Below are positions 1 to 5,116 of a stretch of 9,004 nucleotides of DNA, one piece after another. The DNA is from Actinobacteria bacterium 13_1_20CM_4_69_9. Lineage in GTDB: Bacteria; Actinomycetota; Thermoleophilia; Gaiellales; Gaiellaceae. The notes below the pieces were generated by a model. It was not told where the DNA came from, did no database searches, and saw only the letters and a program-made list of their open reading frames with translations. The first letter of the stretch is position 1. Each line of letters starts with the position of its first letter. Position numbers and translations under genes: made by a program. The stretch is taken from positions 1 through 9,004 of the forward strand of contig MNJC01000094.1 in assembly GCA_001920085.1 (NCBI GenBank), in the 5' to 3' direction.

Positions 1-608
1 TCCACCTGCTCGCGCACCACCGGCCGCACGTCGAAGCCGGCGACCACCGCACCGAGGCGGCGCGCGGTGGCGATCGCCTGCAGGCCGGCAACGCCCGCGC
101 CGAGCACCAGCACCTTTGCGGGTGCGACCGTTCCCGCTGCCGTCATCAGCATCGGAAAGAAGCGCGGCAGACGGTCGGCCGCGATCAACACGGCCTTGTA
201 GCCGGAGACCGTCGCCTGCGACGAGAGGGCGTCCATCGGCTGTGCGCGCGTGATCCGCGGGATCGACTCCATCGCGAAAGCGTGCACGCCGCGCTCGGCG
301 AGTCGCTCGATCCCGGCCTGATCCGTCAGCGGCTCGAGGAAGCCGATCAACACCTGACCGCTGCTCAGCCGACCGACCTCGTCGGGCGTCGGCTTGCGTA
401 CCTTCGCAACGGCTTCGGCCTCCCACACCGCGTCTGAGAGCGTCGCGCCGGCATCGCCGTACGCGGCGTCCGGGAACGACGCCTCCGCGCCCTCGCCCGG
501 CTCGACGACCACGTCGAAGCCGGCGCCCGCGAGACGCGTAACCGCGTCAGGGACGAGTGCCACTCGGCGCTCGCCTGGCTCGAGCTCCCGCGGGACGCCG
601 ATGCGCAC
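1..608 (-). CDS. pntA: NAD(P) transhydrogenase alpha subunit, N-terminal part (3' end outside window)
   Basis: Proton-translocating transhydrogenase subunit that binds NAD(H); with the beta subunit at the membrane it links hydride transfer between NADH and NADP+ to the proton gradient. The 202 visible residues begin VRIGVPRELEPGERR, the usual start of the AlaDH/PNT N-terminal domain, and reach the Rossmann loop VLGAGVAGLQAI (first Gly about residue 170) followed by FDVRPVVREQV. The FD-x-RP-x-x-x-EQ signature after the second strand favours PntA over alanine dehydrogenase. The GTG start at 608 is chosen because the conserved MRIGVP-like N-terminus begins exactly there. No Shine-Dalgarno sequence is well placed; a TAAGAT box lies 6 bases upstream, suggesting a leaderless mRNA. 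The gene leaves the window at base 1, so I cannot see whether the membrane segments are on this chain or a separate PntAB. Confidence 0.93.
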   Translation of the reverse strand, partial: MRIGVPRELEPGERRVALVPDAVTRLAGAGFDVVVEPGEGAEASFPDAAYGDAGATLSDAVWEAEAVAKVRKPTPDEVGRLSSGQVLIGFLEPLTDQAGIERLAERGVHAFAMESIPRITRAQPMDALSSQATVSGYKAVLIAADRLPRFFPMLMTAAGTVAPAKVLVLGAGVAGLQAIATARRLGAVVAGFDVRPVVREQV

Positions 609-614
609 GCCGCG

Positions 615-620
615 ATCTTA
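615..620 (-). promoter_or_regulatory. Candidate -10 box TAAGAT for pntA (leaderless)
   Basis: On the minus strand TAAGAT fits the actinobacterial TANNNT -10 consensus. It ends 6 bases before the GTG at 608, the spacing at which transcription would begin at or beside the start codon. No convincing -35 was identified. The box lies inside the 30-bp divergent gap shared with dedA. Confidence 0.45.
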
Positions 621-622
621 CG

Positions 623-628
623 TACCCT
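623..628 (+). promoter_or_regulatory. Weak candidate -10 box TACCCT for dedA
   Basis: TACCCT matches TANNNT and ends 10 bases before the GTG at 639, which would give a leader of only a few bases. It overlaps a TACGTA palindrome (619-624) that also touches the pntA box on the other strand. The match is weak, but no Shine-Dalgarno sequence precedes dedA either. Confidence 0.22.
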
Positions 629-638
629 CAACGACGGC

Positions 639-1229
639 GTGACCCACTTCATCGAGCACTACGGCCTCTGGTTCCTGTTCGCGATCGTCTGCCTCGAAAG
701 CGCCGGTCTGTGGCTCCCCGGGGAGACCGCGCTGATCGCCGCCGCGGTCTATGCCGCGAAGGGGCACCTCTCGATCGCCGCCGTGATCACGGTCGCCGCG
801 GTGGCGGCGATCATCGGCGACAACATCGGCTACTGGATCGGCCGGAAGGCCGCGCGCCCTCTGCTGCATCGTTATGCGCGCGTTCGCCGTTACGCCGACC
901 GCGTGTTACCAGCTGCAGAGCGCTTCTTCCAACGACACGGCGGGAAGGCGGTCTTCCTCGCCCGCTTCTTCGGCGGGCTCCGCGTGACCGGAGCGTGGAT
1001 GGCCGGCATCACGCGCATGCAGTGGTGGCGGTTCCTCTTCTGGAACGCCGCAGGCGGGGTCGTGTGGGCGATCGGGGCGGGCCTGCTTGCGTACTACGCG
1101 GGGAAGACCGCCGCCGACGCGCTTGCCCGGTACGGCGTCTACGCCGCGATCGCTGGTGGCCTGGCGCTCGTCGTCGTGATCGCGGCGTTGCACGTCTGGC
1201 GCCGGCGCGTCGTCGAGGAGAACGTCTGA
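639..1229 (+). CDS. DedA/SNARE-associated family membrane protein
   Basis: A 196-residue integral membrane protein of the DedA family, members of which act as proton-driven flippases for undecaprenyl phosphate or phospholipids and affect envelope homeostasis. Visible signatures are E20 and E29 in the ES-x5-PGE loop, GDNIGYWIGRKAARPLL (residues 60-76), and FFQRHGGKAVFLARFFGGLR with conserved R109 and R115, then AGITRM (122-127). A C-terminal hydrophobic helix (about 145-185) ends in an RRR cluster. Length is typical of the family. The GTG at 639 gives the common short N-terminus before the first amphipathic segment; no Shine-Dalgarno sequence precedes it. The stop overlaps the proposed CTG start of the next gene, so the two are probably co-translated. 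Family assignment is firm; the transported lipid is unknown. Confidence 0.93.
   Translation: MTHFIEHYGLWFLFAIVCLESAGLWLPGETALIAAAVYAAKGHLSIAAVITVAAVAAIIGDNIGYWIGRKAARPLLHRYARVRRYADRVLPAAERFFQRHGGKAVFLARFFGGLRVTGAWMAGITRMQWWRFLFWNAAGGVVWAIGAGLLAYYAGKTAADALARYGVYAAIAGGLALVVVIAALHVWRRRVVEENV
1215..1220 (+). promoter_or_regulatory. Shine-Dalgarno GAGGAG that supports a CTG start
   Basis: GAGGAG lies at the end of dedA, 5 bases before the CTG at 1226. No ATG, GTG or TTG lies at a useful distance in the downstream gene's frame, so this site is the main evidence for the unusual start. Confidence 0.55.
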
Positions 1230-2053
1230 CGCGCCTCGTCGTCGCGCTCCTCGCCGTGGCCGCCCTGTGCCCCGCAGGCCACGCCGCGGAAGGCGTCCCC
1301 GACTTCGAGCACGTCGTCGTGATCGTCTTCGAGAACAAGGAGGAGTCACAGGTGATCGGCGCCAGCGCTGCGCCGACCTTCACGGCGCTCGCGCGGCGCT
1401 ACGCACGGCTCACCGCGTACTACGCCGTCACGCACCCGAGCCTCCCGAACTACATCGCGCTCGTGTCGGGCGGGACACAGGGCATACACCACGACTGCAC
1501 CGCGTGCATCGTCGCCGCGCCGACCCTCGCCGACTCGCTTGACGCGGCGGGCCGCAGCTGGAAGACGTACGCCGAGGGCCTGCCGCGCCCGGGCTTCACC
1601 GGTGCCTTCGCGGGCCGCTACGCCAAGAAGCACGTGCCGTTCCTCTACTTTCGCGACATCGCCTCGAGCCCGGTGCGGCGGCAGCGCGTCGTGCCCCTGA
1701 CGCGGCTTCGCGCCGATCTGCAAGGCAACACGTTGCCCGACTTCGCGCTCGTCGTCCCGGACTTATGCCACTCGATGCACGATTGCTCCGTCGACGCCGG
1801 TGACCGTTGGCTCGCCCGCACGATCCCGCCGCTGCTGAAGCTGCCGAACACGGTCGTCTTCGTCATCTTCGACGAGGGCACCGTCCGCAACCACGTGCCG
1901 GCGTTAGCGGCCGGAACCGCCGTCCGCCCGGCGACCCGCCTGACGGTGCGCAGCGGCCATTACTCGCTGCTACGGACGATCGAGGATGCGTGGAGGCTCC
2001 CGCGCCTCGGCGCCTCCGCGCGCGCGCGTCCGATCACCGGCATCTGGCGGTAG
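1226..2053 (+). CDS. Secreted phosphoesterase (acid phosphatase / phospholipase C-like, PF04185 type)
   Basis: Alkaline-phosphatase-superfamily hydrolase predicted to act outside the membrane on a phosphate ester. From the CTG at 1226 the 275-residue protein opens with a signal peptide: TRL, a hydrophobic run (about 4-17), then AGHAAEG as probable cleavage region. Metal-site candidates are E36-N37 (VFENKEE) and D216-E217 (IFDEGTVRNHVP). S72 in THPSLPNY aligns with the nucleophile position of the superfamily, an inference from motif alignment. C91/C94 and C181/C187 (LCHSMHDC) may form disulfides. The C-terminal GHYSLLRTIEDAW is a family signature. The next usual start, GTG at 1256, would remove most of the signal peptide, so I prefer CTG with its Shine-Dalgarno sequence. 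The gene overlaps dedA by 4 bases. Substrate is unknown; a lipid phosphate is plausible from the neighbour. Confidence 0.85.
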   Translation: MTRLVVALLAVAALCPAGHAAEGVPDFEHVVVIVFENKEESQVIGASAAPTFTALARRYARLTAYYAVTHPSLPNYIALVSGGTQGIHHDCTACIVAAPTLADSLDAAGRSWKTYAEGLPRPGFTGAFAGRYAKKHVPFLYFRDIASSPVRRQRVVPLTRLRADLQGNTLPDFALVVPDLCHSMHDCSVDAGDRWLARTIPPLLKLPNTVVFVIFDEGTVRNHVPALAAGTAVRPATRLTVRSGHYSLLRTIEDAWRLPRLGASARARPITGIWR

Positions 2054-2070
2054 CCCGGAGACGATCCGCG

Positions 2071-2111
2071 GCCGTGGAGGGTTTTCAACGCACGGCTGGA
2101 ATGAAGCAGCC
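2071..2111 (+). repeat. Two overlapping inverted repeats before the HD-GYP gene
   Basis: GCCGTG (2071-2076) pairs with CACGGC (2091-2096) across a 14-base loop. GGCTG (2094-2098) pairs with CAGCC (2107-2111) across 8 bases. The two hairpins share bases 2094-2096 and so exclude each other, and the second ends 2 bases before the ATG at 2114. They lie in the 60-base gap after the phosphoesterase. There is no U-tract, so neither is a classical terminator. Short GC-rich dyads like these can occur by chance. Confidence 0.3.
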
Positions 2112-2113
2112 CC

Positions 2114-2680
2114 ATGCTGGCCGCCCTCGCCTCAGCGCAAGCCGCCCGCGATCCCTCGACGGCCGCGCACTGCACCCGCGTCACCTGCCTGGCGACGCGC
2201 CTGGCTGCCTGGATCGGGTGGGACGAGACGCGCATCGAGCGGCTGCGCATCGGTGCGCGCGTGCACGACATCGGAAAGGTGATGGTCTCCGAGCGCATCC
2301 TCGGCAAGCGCGGCCCGCTCAGTCCTCGGGAGCTGGCGGAGATCCGCACCCACCCGATTGCCGGAGCCAGTCTGATCGCGCCGGTCGGGCCGGCTCGGGA
2401 CGCGATCCCGTACGTGCTCTACCACCACGAGCGCTGGGACGGCGCCGGCTACCCGACGCGCCGGCGCGGAGCCGACGTTCCCGAAGGCGCCCGCCTGCTC
2501 GCGGTCGTCGACGCGTTCGACGCGATGACCTCGACGCGCCCGTATCGCCGTGCGCTGCCGACGGTTCACGCGCTCGCCGAGATCGAGCGCTATGCCGGGA
2601 CGCAGTTCGACCCGCAGATTGCGCACGCGTTTCTCCAGGCGTGGAGCGCGGGCGAGTTCGCCCACGCGGCCGCGAGTTGA
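2114..2680 (+). CDS. Stand-alone HD-GYP domain protein (probable cyclic-di-GMP phosphodiesterase)
   Basis: A cytoplasmic 188-residue protein that is essentially one HD-GYP domain, a family that hydrolyses cyclic di-GMP to pGpG or GMP. All hallmark residues are visible: H19, H51-D52 in VHDIGK with K55, H80 in THPIAG, H104-H105 and D109 in HHERWDGAGYP (104-114), and D133 in VVDAFDAMTSTRPYR. No receiver, PAS, GAF or membrane domain precedes it. A stop in frame at 2102 rules out a longer N-terminus, so the ATG at 2114 is the first possible ATG. The upstream Shine-Dalgarno match is weak and the gap contains competing hairpins. It follows the phosphoesterase by 60 bases and may share its transcript. 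The intact GYP motif and ligands argue for activity. Binding partner and input signal are unknown. Confidence 0.92.
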   Translation: MLAALASAQAARDPSTAAHCTRVTCLATRLAAWIGWDETRIERLRIGARVHDIGKVMVSERILGKRGPLSPRELAEIRTHPIAGASLIAPVGPARDAIPYVLYHHERWDGAGYPTRRRGADVPEGARLLAVVDAFDAMTSTRPYRRALPTVHALAEIERYAGTQFDPQIAHAFLQAWSAGEFAHAAAS

Positions 2681-3751
2681 CTACAGCGCCGCCCAGACCT
2701 CCAGCTTCGACTTCACGCGGCGGATCACCTCGTCCGTGAACTCCGTCGTTCCGGCATGCCCGCCGAGGTCGGCGGTCCGCACGCCCTGCGCGACGGCCTC
2801 GAGGCACGCCTCCCGGATCGCTCGCCCCGCCTGGCGTTCCCGCTCGTCGCCGTTCGCGAGCAGGGCTGCGCCGGCGAGGATCATCGCCATCGGGTTTGCC
2901 ACGTTCTTGCCACGCAGCGACGGCGCGGTGCCGTGCGCCGCCTCCGCCATCAGCGCGCGCGTCTCGTAGTCCTCGTCGAACGCGACCAGCAGCGACTCGG
3001 AGCCCGCGATCGATCCGAAGAGCGGCAAGACGAGGTCCGAGAGGATGTCCCCGTCGCGATTCAGCGCAGGAATCACGAGCGGATCGCCGGTCGAGGCGAT
3101 CAGCAGCGCGAACGTCGCGTCGATCAGCTGGGGCTCGTACGCGATGTCGGGGTGCCGCTCGGCGGCCGCATCCATCTCCTCCTTCAGCATCCCTTCGTAG
3201 GTGGGGCTGACCGTGTACTTGGGTCCGCCGAAGACCTTTGCGCCGACCTGCTCGGCGTGACGGAACGAGAACTCCGCCACCGAGCGGCAGATGCGACGCT
3301 CGATCCGCTCGGTCCGGAACGCGGCCTCGTCGTCACCTTCCCCCTCGCGCCACTCCGTCGCGCCGTACGCGTCGCCGACGGCCATCCGCACGATCGAGAT
3401 CGGCGCGTGCACGCCGCCGAGCGGAATCACTCCCGGAATGCGGCGGCCGGTCCGGACGATGACTCGGCCGCCGATCTCCTCGCGGAGAATCCGGTTGGGC
3501 GACCCGACGTCTTCGCGTCCTTCCGGCGTGATCGTCGCCGCTTTCAGCCCGAGCCCGTGCTCGCGGATCGCCCGCGCAGCCTCGTGCACGACAGCGTTCT
3601 GGCTGTTTCGCCGTGACTCCAGAGAGAGATCGAAACGGAGGAAGTCGAGCTCGACTCCGGTCACCTCGGTAGCCAGCACGCGCAGGGATTCCTCCAGCAA
3701 TTCCTGGCCGGTCTCGTCCCCCTCCAGCACCACGATCGTTTTGTCGTCCAC
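2681..3751 (-). CDS. Isocitrate/isopropylmalate dehydrogenase family protein
   Basis: A 356-residue beta-decarboxylating dehydrogenase (PF00180), oxidising a 2-hydroxy acid such as isocitrate with NAD(P)+. Seen in order: the N-terminal loop VVLEGDETGQELLEE (7-21), substrate loop GSPNRILREE with S84-P85-N86, GRRIPGVIPLGG, GGPKYTVSPTYEG with the Lys/Tyr region, the metal-binding helix NRDGDILSD (231-239), and cofactor loop HGTAPSLRGKNVANP (from H273). After HGTAP the residues are SL, not the KY of NADP-type E. coli Icd nor the DI typical of NAD-type enzymes, so cofactor choice is open. The N-terminal sequence differs from the usual GDGIGPE. GTG at 3751 is preferred because VDDKTIVVLEGD starts the fold and a TAGTGT box lies 8 bases upstream; GTG at 3763 would add four residues. 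Neither has a Shine-Dalgarno sequence. Its stop abuts the HD-GYP stop. Isocitrate is the likeliest substrate, but isopropylmalate or a relative is possible. Confidence 0.85.
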   Translation of the reverse strand: MDDKTIVVLEGDETGQELLEESLRVLATEVTGVELDFLRFDLSLESRRNSQNAVVHEAARAIREHGLGLKAATITPEGREDVGSPNRILREEIGGRVIVRTGRRIPGVIPLGGVHAPISIVRMAVGDAYGATEWREGEGDDEAAFRTERIERRICRSVAEFSFRHAEQVGAKVFGGPKYTVSPTYEGMLKEEMDAAAERHPDIAYEPQLIDATFALLIASTGDPLVIPALNRDGDILSDLVLPLFGSIAGSESLLVAFDEDYETRALMAEAAHGTAPSLRGKNVANPMAMILAGAALLANGDERERQAGRAIREACLEAVAQGVRTADLGGHAGTTEFTDEVIRRVKSKLEVWAAL

Positions 3752-3759
3752 CCGGGCGG

Positions 3760-3765
3760 ACACTA
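3760..3765 (-). promoter_or_regulatory. Candidate -10 box TAGTGT for the dehydrogenase
   Basis: TAGTGT on the minus strand fits TANNNT and ends 8 bases before the GTG at 3751, giving a leaderless or nearly leaderless mRNA. It overlaps the plus-strand box for topoisomerase IB by 2 bp at the centre of a CTAG palindrome. If translation starts at GTG 3763, this cannot be the promoter. Confidence 0.35.
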
Positions 3766-3769
3766 GCGG
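3764..3769 (+). promoter_or_regulatory. Weak candidate -10 box TAGCGG for topoisomerase IB
   Basis: TAGCGG keeps the TA but lacks the final T of the consensus. It ends 6 bases before the ATG at 3776, and TTGTCG (3741-3746) lies 17 bases upstream as a possible -35. The only purine-rich site, GGAG at 3771-3774, is one base from the ATG, too close for a normal Shine-Dalgarno interaction, so a leaderless start is the simpler reading. Confidence 0.25.
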
Positions 3770-3775
3770 TGGAGC

Positions 3776-4792
3776 ATGCCGAGGAAAGGGGGTTGGAGGC
3801 GCTTGGGGTCGAGCGGACGATTCCGCTATGTCGACGCGCGCGGAAACGCGATCACGGACGAGGAGAAGCTCGAGCGCATCCGGGCGCTCGTCATCCCGCC
3901 CGCCTGGAAGGACGTCTGGATCTCGCCCAACGCGGCCGCCAAGCTCCAGGCGACCGGAGTCGACGCTGCGGGGCGCCGCCAGTACCTGTACCACACGAGC
4001 TTCCGCGCCCAGCAGGAGCAGGCGAAGTTCGCCAGGTTGATCCGCTTTGCCGAACTGCTGCCGGGGCTGCGCGCGGCGAATGCGCAGCACATGGACCACG
4101 ACATGCTGGACCGGCTGCGCGTCTCCGCGATCGCAACCCGGCTGATCAACGCCGGGTGGTTCCGCGTCGGCTCGGAGCGTTACGCGAAGGAATCCCGCAC
4201 CTACGGGATCACGACCCTCCGCAAGAGCCACGTGCACGTGCGCGGCAGCCGCATCGCGTTCGACTTCGTCAGCAAGCACCGCACCATCGTCCGCACGACC
4301 CTCGTCGACGATGAGCTCGCCGACAACGTCAAGGAACTGCTCGCGCTCCCGGGCGGGCGCCGGCTCTTCCGGTACGAGTGGGACGGCGGCATCAGCAGCC
4401 TGACCGGGGCGCGCCTGAACGACTACGTGCGCGACTATCTCGGCGACGAGTTCACGGCGAAGGACTTCCGCACGTGGGGCGGGACGCTGATCGCGGCGAT
4501 CGCCTTCGCCGAGCACGGCCCGCCGGAAAGCGAGCGCGAGGCCAAGAAGGTGATCCCCGCCGTCATGCGCCGGGTCGGCAAGGAGCTCGGCAATACACCG
4601 GCCGTTGCGCGCAGCTCATACGTCAGCCCTGCCGTGATCGACCAGTATCTCGACGGTAGAACGATCGAGGATTTCCGCCCGCGACATTTGCGCGTCGTAC
4701 GTGCCCGAGACATCGACCTCGATCCGGAAGAGCAAGCTCTCCTGAGCCTGCTTCGGTCGTGGAAAATTCGGCAGACGAGAGCCGCCGCCTGA
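3776..4792 (+). CDS. DNA topoisomerase IB (poxvirus/bacterial type)
   Basis: A 338-residue type IB topoisomerase that relaxes supercoils by nicking one strand through a 3'-phosphotyrosyl intermediate. The N-terminal domain begins RFRYVDARGNAITDEEKLERI and has IPPAWKDVWI (40-49). The catalytic set is complete: R130 (GWFRVGSERY), K167 (FVSKH), R232 (KDFRTWGGT), N273 (LGNTP) and nucleophile Y282 (SSYVSP). Asn in place of the poxviral His is the known bacterial form, as in Deinococcus TopIB. Length is normal. The ATG at 3776 begins the conserved N-terminus. The gene is divergent from the dehydrogenase with a 24-base gap and lacks a usable Shine-Dalgarno sequence. It is followed by the small zinc-knuckle gene (58-base gap) and the addB-like gene, all on one strand. 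I see no terminator after it. Confidence 0.94.
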   Translation: MPRKGGWRRLGSSGRFRYVDARGNAITDEEKLERIRALVIPPAWKDVWISPNAAAKLQATGVDAAGRRQYLYHTSFRAQQEQAKFARLIRFAELLPGLRAANAQHMDHDMLDRLRVSAIATRLINAGWFRVGSERYAKESRTYGITTLRKSHVHVRGSRIAFDFVSKHRTIVRTTLVDDELADNVKELLALPGGRRLFRYEWDGGISSLTGARLNDYVRDYLGDEFTAKDFRTWGGTLIAAIAFAEHGPPESEREAKKVIPAVMRRVGKELGNTPAVARSSYVSPAVIDQYLDGRTIEDFRPRHLRVVRARDIDLDPEEQALLSLLRSWKIRQTRAAA

Positions 4793-4808
4793 TTCCGGCC
4801 GCTTTCGT

Positions 4809-4814
4809 TAAGCT
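4809..4814 (+). promoter_or_regulatory. Candidate -10 box TAAGCT for the zinc-knuckle gene
   Basis: TAAGCT fits TANNNT and lies 36 bases before the GTG at 4851, leaving room for a leader of about 30 bases with a strong Shine-Dalgarno sequence. No clear -35 is visible at 16-18 bases upstream. Transcription from the topoisomerase promoter may also reach this gene. Confidence 0.33.
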
Positions 4815-4837
4815 CATGCCCGAGGCAGCGCCGAATT

Positions 4838-4847
4838 GAGGAGGAAA
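4838..4847 (+). promoter_or_regulatory. Strong Shine-Dalgarno GAGGAGGAAA deciding the GTG 4851 start
   Basis: The core GGAGG (4840-4844) ends 6 bases before GTG 4851. An in-frame TTG at 4836 would place this ribosome site inside the coding region, so GTG 4851 is the start. Confidence 0.75.
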
Positions 4848-4850
4848 TCC

Positions 4851-5048
4851 GTGGCACGTGTTACGAGGCTCGTGTGCGACAACTGCGGCAAGGAAGTCGA
4901 CGAGGCGAAAGGCGCGGTGATGCGCATCAATTTCACCGACGCACGCCGCGGTTCGAAGCAGGCCGATCTCTGCGACGCCTGCGCGGGCAAGATGCCCGGC
5001 CAGGCCGTCGCCCGCAGAGGGCGTCGACCGAAGTCCGCCGCCGCATAA
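4851..5048 (+). CDS. Small Cys4 zinc-knuckle protein with basic AT-hook-like tail, function unknown
   Basis: A 65-residue cytoplasmic protein I do not recognise by name. It has two CxxC knuckles, C9-D-N-C12 and C41-D-A-C44, 28 residues apart, which should bind one zinc as a treble-clef or ribbon-like fold. Between them is a hydrophobic strand region (GAVMRINF, 21-28) and a basic turn (DARRGSK). The tail ARRGRRPK (54-61) resembles an imperfect AT-hook (RGRP core), suggesting nucleic-acid contact; this is inference. The GTG start is fixed by a strong Shine-Dalgarno sequence. It lies 58 bases after topoisomerase IB and 68 bases before the addB-like gene. It could be a DNA- or RNA-binding regulator or an accessory factor for its neighbours. 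The coding reading is well supported by the motif, ribosome site and codon bias. Confidence 0.85.
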   Translation: MARVTRLVCDNCGKEVDEAKGAVMRINFTDARRGSKQADLCDACAGKMPGQAVARRGRRPKSAAA

Positions 5049-5089
5049 GAAGTTTCACGCACGTAGCGCATCGGCGCGCAGGTGCTGTC

Positions 5090-5114
5090 CTGACCCGGAA
5101 GTAGCATGGGTCAG
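5090..5114 (+). repeat. Perfect 7-bp inverted repeat bracketing the addB start region
   Basis: CTGACCC (5090-5096) and GGGTCAG (5108-5114) are exact reverse complements separated by 11 bases that contain TAGCAT. The right arm ends 2 bases before the GTG at 5117. It could be an operator over the promoter or, on read-through RNA from upstream genes, a hairpin that hides the start. There is no U-tract, so it is unlikely to be a terminator. Confidence 0.5.
5102..5107 (+). promoter_or_regulatory. Candidate -10 box TAGCAT for the addB-like gene
   Basis: TAGCAT fits TANNNT and ends 9 bases before the GTG at 5117, giving a leader of only a few bases. The bases in between (GGGTCAGTT) contain no Shine-Dalgarno sequence. 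No -35 was recognised. The box sits inside the loop of the inverted repeat at 5090-5114. Confidence 0.32.
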
Positions 5115-5116
5115 TT

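Noticed and set aside
557..1225. Extension of the phosphoesterase upstream to an ATG at 557
   Set aside because: It would overlap all of dedA and part of pntA, its translation is low-complexity Arg-rich, and a signal peptide starts at 1226.
2017..2026. Alternating (CG)5 tract, a possible Z-DNA former
   Set aside because: It encodes an Ala/Arg stretch near the phosphoesterase C-terminus and is expected from composition; nothing around it suggests a role.
2756..3616. Plus-strand open frame of 286 codons over the dehydrogenase gene
   Set aside because: It is a shadow of the well-supported minus-strand gene, Arg/Asp-rich and without motifs or a ribosome site.
3752..4516. Extension of the dehydrogenase upstream as a 611-residue protein
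   Set aside because: The extra N-terminal part lies opposite topoisomerase IB in codon register and has no homology-like features; the family fold begins at the GTG near 3751.
4836..4850. TTG 4836 as start of the Cys4 protein
   Set aside because: It would put the strong GGAGG ribosome site inside the coding sequence; GTG 4851 is 6 bases after that site.
4793..4850. Terminator after topoisomerase IB
   Set aside because: Only a 4-bp stem (TGCC/GGCA, 4817-4827) is present, with no T-tract, and it lies downstream of the candidate promoter for the next gene.
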